From Blastomussa wellsi (lineage: Eukaryota > Cnidaria > Anthozoa > Scleractinia > Plerogyridae): a DNA stretch of 64,000 nucleotides. The notes under the pieces were generated by a model. The model was given only the letters and a program-made list of their open reading frames with translations. It searched no databases and was not told the DNA's origin. Below are positions 34,174 to 47,600 of the stretch, piece after piece. The position numbers and the translations under genes were made by a program. Each line of letters starts with the position of its first letter. Positions within the stretch are counted from its first letter, which is position 1. The stretch spans positions 1,629,353 to 1,693,352 of the forward strand of contig OX393568.1 in NCBI GenBank assembly GCA_947652115.1. The letters run 5' to 3'.

Positions 34174-34262
34174 TTATAGCTAGATACATTATTCGTCAAC
34201 AATTAGCCTTTTACATAAAACCAAAGCGATATTGTGCCCGAACTTGGAGTTAGTTACATGTA

Positions 34263-34555
34263 ATATATCAAACACGAGAGACAGTGTTTCATCGGGATAT
34301 CCAAACACCGAGAAGAGAGTTGAAAACACGACGCGCAGCGGAGTATTTTTAACGAACTTTGAGGTGTTTGGATAGCCGATGAAACACTGTCTCAAGTGTT
34401 TGATATATCTTCTCAATCGAAACAAAAACCAAGGAGTAAACGGAGAAATAAAATCGTCAAAATCTATGCTAATTAAGATCGGGTATCAAAACCTCCTTCA
34501 CGGTTATGATTTTCTTTGTTTTAACTCGATGAATTATTAATGAGTTTGAGAAGTA
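34263..34555. mobile_element. Foldback element, ATCAAACACGAGAGACAGTG family, copy 1
   Basis: A palindrome of about 147 bp (34263-34409) whose arms read ATCAAACACGAGAGACAGTG ... CACTGTCTCAAGTGTTTGAT, followed by about 145 bp shared with copy 2 at 39861-40160. The shared tail ends AATTATTAATGAGTTTGAGA. Non-coding. Confidence 0.85.
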
Positions 34556-36995
34556 CAAATGAATAATAAAGAGATAGGAAATGTATAACGAACTATAATC
34601 AGCGTACGCCCATAAGTAGCAAATTGAGATGAAGATGGAGCAACGTGATACTTCATTCACGATTTTGGCGAGACAGTGTTTCGCGGAGTTTTATTTTCGC
34701 GATTTCAATAGCCAAATGTGAAAAAGGGCATTAAATTTCGCGATTGAAGCGTTCTCGACTTCTTCCGAACTTTTTAAAATTTCAAGATGAGATGGAAAAA
34801 GCAAAAAAGGCATATTTGAAAATTAACTTTTAAGTGCATTATACAACGTGGACGCGCATTATCTCAGTACGTAGTTCGCGGCAATGTCTCTAAACAAATG
34901 TTTCATCTGATCATTATGAATGCAAATCTTCAAATGGACTCGCTCGCTTTGAGTCACAATTACTTATTACAAGTCAATAATTTTTTTTCTGTGATTTGAA
35001 CTTCGTATACGGCTATTAAATTTCGGGTGTTTACATTTTGCGAGGATTTTAATTCGCGGGTCTTTAACTTCGCGGTTTGTTTGCAATCGCGAAAAATGCG
35101 AAATTAAGTACCGATAAGGTACTTGAAGAGCCGACTGTGTGCATTAAAGCACTTAGGAAAACAGCGCCAGACAGTTGGAGACTATGATCACTAACGCGAT
35201 AGTGGATTGGCGGCATACTGTGAAATAGAGTTCAAGTCATGTCCTTACAAGTCGAATGGAAAACCTACGTCTTTTAGTCGAACTGAGTAGTCTAAGGTGG
35301 CCTTACTTTCCTCAGCTGACGAGCAATCGCTGTCCAAGGAGCATGCAAAAGTTCTCAATATCCACAAAAATACTTTTGATTTGGTATGGTAAGTCAAATT
35401 GCACGAGTTAACAAAATACGAAAATCGTTAGTCAATTGGTTATCTATCGAGCAACTCATCATTCACATCTTTGTGGTCTTTAATGGTGGCAAGGTTGTTA
35501 ACAAACAAAGAAAACAAAACGACTCGGCGGACGTATTTCCATTACTCAAGAAGACATTTGAAGCTCACTAATAGGTTAAACAAATTCCAGTGTTCTACTT
35601 TAGCTTTCAGTAATTAAAAATGCACATGGCTGAAATGTTAAATACTAATGCAATCATATCCCGGGAATCATACACGTCAATACACTTGTGAAACGTGCTA
35701 GAGATCGAGCTTAGTGTAGGTCAATTTTGTTCCATCAGGTTACGCTCATCTTCATTTATATTGAAAGCGAGATAGGCTCTGATATCAATTGTTCGACATC
35801 AGTCGCCGCCCTGAGAAACTGAAACGAGATTTGTATGTTTTTAATTTCACGTGAAGAACATAGCCCTCGTTGCAGTTCAACTGCTTGCTGGCTCTTGCGG
35901 TGCGAAATCTTTTTGGGCCACATCTTATGTGTGGTTTAGGCTGTCTGCGATACAGGCAAGATGAACGAAGTTGCAGGAAATACGGTCTGACGAGCATATT
36001 GATACACTACACTGGTTTTCAAGCATTACTGAATATATTGCCAAGCTGATACTGTAACAAAGTCGAAATAAAGAAGCAGCGATGATTTGAACACAGGGGG
36101 TTGTTGGGGCAGGGGTTGGGTTGGGGTCCCCCGGGTCCCCCGGAATGAACCGTACCATTTGAATTCACACCGGGATAACGTTTCTTTGTTATGCAAATTA
36201 TAAGCGCTCCAGCATTACGTGGCTACGGAGCTATGTACAAGGCTACATGGACTGGTTACATGGCTACGCGCGGTTGCTACGTGGTTGCGTCGCTGCGTTT
36301 GAGATAAGACCTTCAACTTGCTTGCAGCTCAACTGCTTACTTGCTATTGCGCTGCGAAAACTTTTTGTGCCTGACTTCTTGCGTCTGTGTGCATTAACCG
36401 TATCTGCTTGTTTTAACACTGCGTACCACACAAATGGCTTCGATCTATTCTCAAGCAGCATACAGGTATCAGAAATGCGAACCCGTGATCAGATTGCGTG
36501 GCACACACATTCTTAATAATGATTAATTCCTCACCAATCGTCATTTTTATCTCAAATCATGCAAACAAAGTAACTTTTCCTTGTATGAACACAGAGCGCG
36601 GCGTAAGGCACAGATCAAATGCATGAACGACTCTCTTACACGTTTCTATCGCTTTCAGTGTGATGGAATTGTCTTTTCCGAAGGTCAAACTTGCCGCCTG
36701 GATGACGCCTATTTGTAATTGACCTTAAAGATAGCCTCTCAGTCATATATTGGTGCTAATAGTTTTTCTTATAAATTTATTTGTATTTTCATCTATTGAT
36801 CCACATTGTTATGACTTAGACACGTGACACTTGATCGTGATATAATGATTGTATAACTGTGACAGTCGTGTCGTTCGATCGCTAGAGGGTAATATCGCGG
36901 TGGCTACTGATTAAAGCTTTAAATTGGTGTGTCTCCTGGTAGTAGACAAAACAGCACGTATCGGCACATCAATGTTGGAATATTTTCCTTTATAG

Positions 36996-38098
36996 GTTTG
37001 ATGACGAGTTTAACCTTTCACAGCTCTGGAAATGGTAAGCTAATATTGATTCAATACTGTATAGATATTTAGTAGAGGGTGGTACATTCATGCTATTTCC
37101 TGCCCAGCCTAAAATCACTGGTACCTCAATATAAAGATAACCGGCAATCAACCAGCAACACATGGTCACTCAATATTACCAGATTGACTCTAGCCTTTTG
37201 CAATTGTCAGACTTATGCTATCAACTATAAAACGTATGATTTCTTAGCTGGCAGGCTAAAACTTTGACTGATTCAATATTTTTTTTTAATTTGGGAAAAT
37301 TAAGATAATATTAATAAGGGTTAAATATTTGCATATAACTTTTTATATTTGGAAATTAAATCCATTTTTCTTCTCAGTTTATTATTACCTGTTGGGGTTT
37401 TATTTTCTATCTTGGTAAACTATTACTTAAAGATTTAGTTTCATTTGAAGGCAATTTTATACATCATCATTTTGAAGTTGAATGAATTCCTTCACAGTGG
37501 CTAAGATCTTTTAAGTCAGCTGTATTGTGCTAAGATGACAAATTTGGGAGTATCTAACTTCTAAATAATCGTTTTTTTTCTTGTCCACGCATTAAGCTCA
37601 ATGTCCAAGTGGAAACCATACAGCTTCTATGAGAAGTTTGAAGAGTCCAGGATACCCAAACTCTCGCTATTCACAGAACACGGAATGTGTATGGGTGATA
37701 ACTGCCCCACGAGGCCAGCACGTGCAACTTGTGCTAAAAGAGGTGGACCTAGAGTACTGCGCTCTGTGCCATTGTGATTACGTTGAGGTTAGAGAAGGAG
37801 CGAGCCCCAGTGGTCAACTGATTGGCAGGTTTTGCATTACAAAGAAGATGGCTGTTTATTCCGATGGAAGGCAAATGTGGGTGAAATTTAAATCCGATAT
37901 GGCAAACGAAGGACGAGGATTCTTCGCAAGTTTCTCTTATATAAAATTACGAAAAAGTAAGCAAGTCACAATTTTTCCTATTAGAGAACCAAACGTTCCA
38001 TGAAGGAAAAAATTTGCATGTTGTTCATCTCTTTGGAAATGTGGCCTCGCTGAATATCACTCCTTGTGAAGTGAGCTCCCTGTATAAAGATTGTTATA

Positions 38099-38138
<40 letters not shown>

Positions 38139-39788
38139 GTTGTTGTTGTTGTTGGAGACGGCCCGAGGCAAATTACATATAAAAGGCCATTCCAGGGCCT
38201 TGTTCAAGAAAATGTGTACGCATGACACCTGAGATGATTTTGCATCAATGCTTTGTCCACCCATTTCAAACAATACTTTGTTCTACAACTCATATGTTCT
38301 ACCTGTTAACTCAAGCCAGTAAAGATAGATAAATAACAAACCCCAAACGATGTTTTATTTCTAGCCTTTATTTCAGTTATTACAAGTTTATGATGTTATT
38401 TTTTCTGCCAAATTTGCGACACCTCACTTTCTGTTCACGTCATTTGATAACTGTTCCCTTTCTACAGAAAAGCCGGTCACTCTACACGCCAATGAAACTT
38501 CTGGATTCATCACCAGCTCAAAAAACCCAGCCATCTGTGGCTCTGGCAGACAGTGCACATGGGTAATTTTCGCTCCTGCAGGCTTCCATGTGCGGCTCAC
38601 ACTCGAATCGTTCGTTTTTCCGTCTTGTTTGGGATCGTTCCTAGAAATCAGAGATGGCCCTGCCGCATATTCAAGTAAACTAATCGGAACTTTCTGCGGC
38701 AATGAGAAGCCACCAGCAGCCCTTTGTTCCTTAGGAAATAGATTATGGATAGCATATAAGTACAACTCCACAAGAGACTTACAGCTAAACCGATTTGAGC
38801 TGATGTACAGAGCAACAAAGTGTACCAACCAGGTACGAAGACAGGTTTTTACTGAACCTGTAAACTATGGTAAGATACACGATAACAAGTAGAATGGTTG
38901 TACGAATGGTTGTACGAATAAAGTCCAATTTTGTTAAGGGGGCTACTAGAGATTTGAGGAAGTAAAGGAGCCCAACTTTTAACTTTTATACAATGTTCAG
39001 AAATGTTACATTTTTCTCACATTTGTATTTCTTACAGCGTGCAACCATCAATGGCGTTTTTCTCAAAATCTACCCATAAGACCCACCTCAAAATTTCAGA
39101 AATTAGTAATTGGCTCTGACTTAACATTCATGCGAAATACAAAATTAAAATCTGTAAGACAGATTTTGAGTTATTGTTTAAATAGGCAAAACATCAGATT
39201 TTCCTATTTTGCGAAAAATCTGACTTGCAGTTTTTAATTTATACTACAGGAATGTTTAATTAGAGTCAAGTGTGGCCATATAGGTAGATTTCGACAACAA
39301 TGCGATCCAAGCCACTGGTTGTGAACATTTTAGAAAAGAGTTAAAAGTTGGGATAATTTACTGCCTCAAAACTGCAGCAAGCCAGTAAAGCCACCTTAAT
39401 TAAAACACTATAACACAGCTTATGCCGCCTTTCCTACTTTCGTTCCTTCCTTTGTCTCCACCCCCCCCCCCCCCCCCCACCTCCTTCCTGTCGTCGTTTG
39501 TGCGTGCGTGATCCGTTCAGTTCATTCCTTCATTGGCTGGCTGGTGGGTTTGTTCGTTCATTTCCTTAATTTTTCTTCACAGATCACTCCAGAACTATGG
39601 CTGTTGGAATCGCCTGTACAAGCTTCTTTTTATTTTTAATACTAGTCACGTGCTTATTGAAGATAGTCCACAATCAACGCTTTGCTGGATCAGAACGATC
39701 GACGTCACAGATTGAGCTAAATCCAATTGACTCCTCCTTTGCGGAAACTACTTTGTGTAACGATATGGACGAATCCCTTATTGTATAA
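36996..39788 (+). CDS. CUB-CUB single-pass membrane protein, 5' end not found
   Basis: Exons: 37597-37956 (CUB 1), 38468-38869 (CUB 2) and 39583-39788 (membrane segment and tail). A probable small upstream exon is 36996-37034. All join in phase 1. CUB 1 has SPGYPNSRYSQNTECVWVI, CDYVEVREG, RFCITKK and MWVKFKSD. CUB 2 has CTWVIFAPAG, FLEIRDGP, GTFCGN and RLWIAYK. The last exon gives VGIACTSFFLFLILVTCLL, then a short cytoplasmic tail of about 45 residues ending ESLIV. CUB domains bind proteins or carbohydrates at the cell surface. No catalytic domain is present. The signal-peptide exon was not found, so the N terminus is incomplete. Related in design to the LamG-CUB gene next to it. Confidence 0.85.
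38097..38150. repeat. (TTA)n then (TTG)n microsatellite
   Basis: A tandem TTA run turning into TTG in the intron between the two CUB exons. Confidence 0.95.
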
Positions 39789-41604
39789 CCTGGAAAACTT
39801 TATAAAATAGGCAAAGGTCACACAATGACACGCTCATGATCAAAAGCGATAGTTACGTAATAGATCAAACACGAGAGACAGTGTTTCATCGGGATATCCA
39901 AACACCGAGAAGAGAGTTGAAAATACGACGCGCAGCGGAGTATTTTTAATGAACTTCGAGGTGTTTGGATAGCCGATGAAACACTGTCTCGAGTGTTTGT
40001 TATATCTTCTCAATCGAAACTAAAACTACGGTGAAAACGAAGAAATAAAATCGTAAAAATCTATGCTAATTAAGATCACATTTCCAAACCACGGTTACGG
40101 TTCTGATTTCCTTTGTTTTAACGTGATGAATTATTAATGAGTTTGAGAAGTTTGGATAAAGGTGATAGATATGATGTTAATAACACGCTAAAAGTAGACG
40201 AACTCCCCGCGTAGGTTTGTGGTAGGCTTTTGTACCCCTGATTGCTCAGATGTAAAAGCTTTCAATCGGAGAGTCCATATAAATATAAGGTATCAGAAAT
40301 TATCTTTTACACGAATAATAAATTATTCCTTGTATTGTGTGCATTTTCAAGTTTTGCATTCAGTTATTGAATTTTAAAATAAGAGTTAGATAACTAATGA
40401 AATAAGCAACGTTTTTCTTTTCGTCCCAAGGTTCATGACAAAATATCTCTTAATATTTATGTAGCGTGTTTCTTCGCAGTTATATCTCAGCAAATTATGA
40501 AGCTCAAGTTAGAAATTCGCAAACAAAGCCTGAAAAAGGTCAATGGATTCGAAACTTGATGATGTCAGTTTAGGTGGTTTTTGTACAGTACGTGGTAAAG
40601 CCAGTATCGCAAAGAGCATGAGTGCATGTTGTATTTCTTTGAAAGTCGCCTTTGACTCATTTTGGCTGTCTCTGCAACCGTTCATATGTTGATGTTACCT
40701 AACTGAAGTTCCGAAGATACTGGAAAAGAATTTATCTTCTTCAGCGCCGGTACTTTGATTGAATCAAATGAGTTTAGCAGGTTTTGTTTCTGCTAAGAAT
40801 ATGGGAAAAGGTACCATCCAGGTCTATGCCAAAGCGTAACGGCTGATCTACGAAACGAGAAATAAACAAGAGCCAAATCAGTGAGGTGCACTGTGTGTGG
40901 ACAGATGTGGCTCCTCTGGCTTGAGGTTAACCTTGCATGAAATTCTGATTATCACAGAGGCTATGTAAAGTTTGGTGGAAGTTTCTGATCGATATCTTTT
41001 TATTTCTCACTTTTAATCTTTCGCTTTTTAGCATGCCCAAGATAACCAAGGTGCCATTTAGTGTGAACAATTGGAGCTTAACATTGGCCTGCTTATATCA
41101 TCTTTTTAAACATATGTACAAAGAAAAACATAGAACTGAAACATAAGCTTGGTTTTAGAATTATTTTCTGTCCAGCGGTGTTATAGCCGTGAGTTTAAAG
41201 AGATATGAAAACTATTTTGCTATCATGATAAATAAATAAGGGAAAACTTACTCGCGCTTATATAGCATGTATAATTAATTACAATAAAGCAAAATTGTAA
41301 TTTGAAAAAAAAAACATTATTGCGGCGTGGAAGCTGAAAATAGGTCAAAACACTAGCTAGGAATATCAAGAGATTAAAACGAGGAGATTCGTTTATTCCC
41401 TAAATAAATTTGGAGCGTTCATTTGATAAATGTAGGCCATCAGTGTACGAGCTAGTAACACGGTCGCAATCTTATATATAAATAATGTAACATTCTTGTT
41501 TTTTTAGATCTGGCAAACTTTTATGTCAGCTGGAAGCATTTCCCTGACGCCTAAGGACATTTGTCAATCACTTTATTGCGCACATACCTTCTTTTTTCAT
41601 ATAT
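39789..41604. other. Intergenic region between the two CUB genes
   Basis: It holds foldback copy 2 (39861-40160). The rest is AT-rich with no recognised exon or RNA gene. Confidence 0.6.
39861..40160. mobile_element. Foldback element, ATCAAACACGAGAGACAGTG family, copy 2
   Basis: Nearly identical to copy 1 at 34263-34555, in the same orientation. Palindromic arms about 39863-40006, then the shared non-palindromic tail ending near AATTATTAATGAGTTTGAGA. Confidence 0.85.
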
Positions 41605-41613
41605 TATAAAAAG
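41605..41613 (+). promoter_or_regulatory. TATA box of the LamG-CUB gene
   Basis: TATAAAAAG, about 80 bp before the ATG at 41687. No other near-consensus TATA box is in the immediate upstream sequence. Confidence 0.7.
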
Positions 41614-41686
41614 CACGCGAATTTGAATTGCTGTATCTTCAATGTGTGAATTTCGCGTAACTTACAGATGAGAATATGGATTCACG

Positions 41687-44600
41687 ATGGTGAAAGCAAT
41701 TTTTTGGTGCCAACTTGCAATCTCTTTGGCGGGTGAGTGATTTGTTAATCGTAAGAAGGAACTGGAAGGCGAAATTTAAATATCAAGAAGACAGACGAAT
41801 TTTAAAATAATGCTAAACTTTGATTCATAATTTCCCTGTACTTTTTTGAGACAGGGGACAATTTAGATGCTTGCAGTTTTAATTTGCATTGAACAAAAGT
41901 GGATTCTTGTTAATTACTCCTTTTCTCTTTTTTTTTCTATTGGAAACGAAGAAGTCACTCACAGCAAATTTGAATTATTATGAATAATTGAAAACTAAAC
42001 TTGACTTAAAAAGAATATAAGCTTTTTCTTTTGAGGTATTAAAGTGATGATGAATTTCTGCAAAATGCGTTTAAAACAAAGGGAATTTCCTTCGCAAATT
42101 CACATAATCATAAAAAAGTAGTAGTTGGCGAAGATTACAGCAAATCGCGCCAGCAGAAACATTTAAGCCTTGCCGAAGCAGAGATAATATGTTTGTCCTA
42201 ATTAATAACCAAAAAGCCACGCCATGAAAATTAAGAATATATTTCTACCAGCTTCACCACACTGACTATTAACCTAAACTTATAAATAACTGCAGACAAA
42301 AATTTAAGGCTCTAAACTAAAAAAGGGAAAACAAATCAAACTTAAGATTTAATATTAGACAAAGCAGATGGCTTTGAAGTAAACTCGTGCGGTCATTTTT
42401 AGTGAAATGGCCATCAATATTAACTCGAAACATTGTTTTGACTGTTAATTTCAGTACATATTTTTCGTGTATATTTAATGAATTTTGTTTCCACTTTACA
42501 ACCACGATATGCAAACGCAAAACTACGCTATATAGACGACGCTTTCAGGGTGATTCTAAACGTCATGTTCCTAGTGATTTCAAAACGGTTTTTCGACCTC
42601 TGTAGTGGAACAAAAAGTAAAACACAATTAATTATTGCTTCTTCTAATTAATCAAAAAATTTTAACGTCTCTTTTTTTTTGTTTGTTTAGCTCTGCATTG
42701 TTCAAGGCAAGCTCTCTCCTTTTGTAAGTATGGCGAGTAACTCTTTGTCTCTGATGAATGTGTTTTAAATTTTCTTTCTGAGAACTAATTTGTCTTGTTC
42801 AAAATGGACTAATCAACAAAGATTTCAACCAAACGGCGACTTTTTTAATTATTGTAGCAAAAAACTTTGTTTAATGAGGGTAACTCTAATTACAGTAAAT
42901 GTATGCCTCCCGACGCTTGTGGTTCTTAGTGAAGAACAAATTAGACGAAAAACGTAAATTCATGACAGGTGTTCCACAGTGATGTTTTTCCTTGAAATTA
43001 TTGTATTCGCCAAAAACATTCACCATTCATGCCACGCTGGTGATGTTCAGAATATCTGTCAGATGTAATGTGACAATCACTCCAACAATCACTCCATGAC
43101 TATATTTGGACAATGTGACAATTATTTGCAATCGCTTCCTGACCAGATATGGGCAACCTAACGTTGAATGATAATGTAGTGGTAAAGTGTGACGTCACAA
43201 ATATTTAAATTTTTGAAATTATGGGATTCATTAAGATCTTCAGAAAGTACATGATGAAGAATGCCCTCTTGCCAAAATTGGCCCTTTTATGCTTCAGTGA
43301 CCCCATACAAATCCTTGTAATTTTGTCTCTGTTCTTAACGGTTTAGAACAGAGAAAAAATTACAAGGATTTGTATGGTGTCACTGAAGCATGAAAGGGCT
43401 AATATCTCACACCCAATTTGAAATAAAAAGCTGATTTTTGGCAAGTAGGCATTCTTCATCATGTGCTTTCACGATATCTCGGTAAATCCCATAATTTCAT
43501 AAATTTAGTTTTTGTGACGTCATCGCTTTACCACTCCATTTCTGATATGTCGGTGGTGTATTTTTGAAAACAGGTTTGTTTCTTCTTTGTAATTGTTTTA
43601 TACAGATTTGAATAATGTCGGAGTTACTTTCAGAGCACAGACGAGTTACATAGAGTACCAATTCAACACGACTTCGGCGTTTCTTGGAGCTATATTTAGA
43701 CTTGAATTCTCATCCACAAGTTGTCATGGAGATCTAATCCTGGTGACAAGCAGGGATACCGATAACTTTTTCAGAATTTATTTAGAAGAAAATAAAGTCA
43801 TTTTTTATTACAAACATGGTGATGGTCATTTCGAGGCACACATCTCACTTCCTGGCAACAAAACGTTATGCGATGGGCAAAGACACAGCATAGAGGTTAA
43901 AAGATATGGAAAGATAATTACCTACAGGGCTGATAATGGGGTGGAAAAGCACGAGGAGGATACTGATGTCAAAATAGCAATCTTCAGTAAGCCAGATAAG
44001 ATTACTCTTGGTGGAACCTTTAATAGCAAGTTTGATGGCTGTCTATTTAGTGCAGTAGTCATGTTTCACTGGAAAACTGACTTGAGCAAGAATGTCAGTG
44101 TAGACGTGATAGAGCACTACCTCAAGAGAGACCCTAGGGTCCACTCTGCTGCTGTGTTTGTCGGAGCTTGTCCCAACTCCGACGCACCCGGAACAGGTGA
44201 TTATGGAATACAAGGTAAGCGAATGCATGGAGCTAAGATTTTACCTTGAACCACGCAACAAATAATGTGAACAGGCGATTTCAGGCGTCACAAATTATAC
44301 AAAGGTACAAATATCGGATTCAAGGGAAGTACCATGGGCATTTTGACCTAGCTTGGTCAAATTGTCCTGTAATACAATACTTTTACTTAGTTACAATTTG
44401 AAAATACTACTAGAGCACAAATAAAGGAGGAAACAACTAAATATTGAAAGAAGATTTGTTCGTGTAGCACATTTTGGAAACAAAAAATGCGAGAACTTGA
44501 AAAAAACATCACGCCAAGATTTTCAAGGTGTGACTCATTCTAACTCAGTTTATGTACTGATTGGAGACACTTATCTTAGCAATACTTTTTAATATTCTAG

Positions 44601-47600
44601 CGTCGCAATTAAAACCAAGTTTCAGTCAATGGTCAGATTTTTTAATCACCCGCAATCCCATGCATGCATGATACTTCTTCATAACAACTAACTTTATCAT
44701 AACGGGAGCAATATGCGTATGGCTCCAGCTGATACTTTACCCGAAGTTTCATGAGAACATTTTCGATCCTTAACAATTCTATTTTCAAAGATTTTGTGAC
44801 AAAATAGTCTGCATTGGTCAGAACACTGAATTTGTGGAATGGAAAACCCTGCGCCGGATAATAAAAGATGTAAGACTCTCTTCGTCGTGGAAATAATATT
44901 TGTAGCATTATTGTTCTGACTTTTCAGAATGCACACCTTCTAACGCCAACATCTCCATGGTAACAGAACGCGGCGTGATAGCAAGTCCTCAACCAAGGGA
45001 ATCAATGAACGTGAGCAGATGTCTGTGGCGCATCGTTGCACCGTCTAAACATCGCCTGAAGTTTACGCTGCTTTTTTATAACGTCAGCGGTATTGTACCA
45101 TGTTCTCAGAGTGAAGTCGTTATCTTTGACGGAAAATCTTCTGCGTCAGATGTTCTTGAGCGATTCTGTTATGCAAAATCCAACACTGTGATATACACAC
45201 GAGGACACCATATGATGGTCGATATGACGCTACCAAAGAATAACTACCTTGATTTCATCGCCGTTTATGAGGTCGTGGGACTCGACGAAGGTAAATCCCA
45301 TAATCATGAAATGATCGGTGATGAATATATATGAAACAACAAAAAATGAAGGAATGCCTCAACATGTCAACTGACCAGCAATCTGCCACTTTTTTTGCAA
45401 GAAGTGGACTCTCATAAACGAAAAACGCCTCTTATAATATATATATCTTTTCTGGAAATTAATAAATTAAAGAATTAAGAGCTTAGAAGCGCTGATCGAA
45501 CGCTAATGCCTGTAGCTTGGCTAGTTTCCAGGCATGACTCTGAAACAGTGGAATAGCCATTCTCGTCCCCATAGCCCTTTTCATTTATCTTAGCCGACAG
45601 GGCCTTGGCACGAAAAACGAAGGGCTCTGGGGACATACGATTTTCAAAAAAATTCGAATTTTTTTTATTGGCTGTTGAGAACAAAGAATGTTCGCCGGCC
45701 GCCTTATTACAACATACAACATGTAGAAACATCAATAGCACCCTAAACAATTCGGGATCAGTGTTGTAGTCGCATTTGTATTTTTAGACTGTTTTCCCCG
45801 TTTAAATGCATTATTTTAGAGAGAAAGTAAATCTTCTGTATACTTAAATCGTCTAAAAGCTAACTGGAATGCCGCATTTGCGTTATTACCCTTAAACAAT
45901 TAGCTAAATTAACAATTGGTTCATTCTTCAGCGTGCTCGATCGAGTTATGGTGCACTAGGGAAGTTTGGAGAGAACGAAAGAAGCGCGGCTTTTCTTGAG
46001 TGCGCTCCAAACTCGCACCGTAACTCGATGATGCACAGCTTAAAGCATGAACCAGTTGTTTTAGTATACACTGTATTATTAGTATACACTGTATGCTAGC
46101 GACCTCGACACGTTAATAAAGTTCTTATCTTATCTTATCTTAGTCTAGCAGCTATCCAAAACTACTTTTGTTTGTTATTTTATGCAGCTTCTATTGTTTT
46201 CAAGACAAAGTTATTGTCTCAATTGTTGAGTCTTTTGTTTAGGGCTAGGGTATCAAACCAATCACATTATATGTTAGGAAAGCTGCTACATCGCCCGGGT
46301 AGCATTGCCGGTTGAAATGTACACCAAAACACCCACGCCAGAGGAAAAAATATGGAAAAGCAAGTTCTTCACGTTGACAACGTGCTCCATTGGATTTAAT
46401 AAAATAACTGAGATACTACGCCTGCTCTCATTGGTTGATAGGTGTGTTTAGATGAGAGTATGGAAACACGGTTGTGACGTTTAAGTTTCGTGCGTACATA
46501 TTCTATAATAGCTAGCAATAGAGGACTTTTTTCCGTGTTTACATAGCCTCATATTAACACTCGGGGTTTAGGGAGAATTCTCGAAAGTTATGCAAACCCT
46601 TGATTACGTCTCGGGTTTGCATACCTGTCTCGAATTCTCCCAAACCCCCTCGTGTTTAGATGAGGCTATGTAAACACGGCAAAAGTCCTTGTTTAAATGG
46701 AGCATGCTTGCGAATACTGAATTTAATTGGGCGGCTCTGCTAGCTATGTTGTAATCATCTTTAGAATGTTCTTCATTGTTTGTAGTTTACTCCCTCTTAC
46801 CGGATAACTCTATAAGACGGTCTCTGCGCGGCGCATTTTAGTCATTTTGCTGCGTCTGATCATGAACACCCCTCTTTGTTAACCTCCACCAGGTCCCTGT
46901 CCTACAAACAGGAGTCTAACAGGCTTGTCAGGATCACTGATGAGTCCAAACTTTCCAAACAACTACGAGTTTGATCGCGAGTGCTCCTGGATCATAACAG
47001 TGCCACGTGATTATCACGTGCTCCTCTCATTCAATAAGGCTGACTTCCACATTCACGGATGCAACACGAGCTGTGCATGTGACTTTCTGGAGGTCCGAGC
47101 TAGTGGAACTACTTCTTCAGGAAACTTCATCGGGAAATTTTGTGGGCGCATTCCGCCATCACCTATTTACGTTAGCGGAAGCGATGTCTGGCTCCGTTTC
47201 GTAACCAACAAGCTTTCGAACAAGGGATTTCTTGCAACATACAAAGCTATCAGTCCCCTTGCAGGTCAGCATAGACTAAGTTTTTGAGCACAATACGTAT
47301 ACCTTTATACATTATCTGTATCTCAATGTATCTATATCTCAGGGTCGGCCAGGGGGGTGGGGTGGGAGGTTAGTGATATACCTAAAAAATAACGCCTCGA
47401 TGTACCCAACATTGAAACACTGAAGGAGAGGTACACGCTCTAGATTAAGGACAAAACAAGCAGATTTTGAACTTTCAACTAAACATCTAATTGCGTTTCT
47501 ACCAGAATATACCATATACCCATATATCAGCTGTGAAAAAATACCATATATATGCTCAATTTAAAATGCCCCAGTATACCGTATTCCCCAAAACCCTGAT

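Larger units (their letters stand above)
33375..36990. other. Intergenic region before the CUB-CUB gene
   Basis: No exon chain was recognised. It contains a GGCAT pentamer repeat (34148-34173) and foldback copy 1 (34263-34555). It also has two related segments in the same orientation, near 35865-35930 and 36312-36385, sharing TTCAACTGCTTGCT-like and TGCGAAA-CTTTTTG-like words. The signal-peptide exon of the CUB-CUB gene is probably somewhere here but could not be assigned. Confidence 0.5.

Noticed and set aside
36247..36516. Candidate signal-peptide exon for the CUB-CUB gene
   Set aside because: No good hydrophobic leader followed by a phase 1 donor; the segment is similar to one at about 35865, so it is likely repetitive.
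38424..38828. Minus-strand open frame of 134 codons
   Set aside because: Antisense shadow of the second CUB exon.
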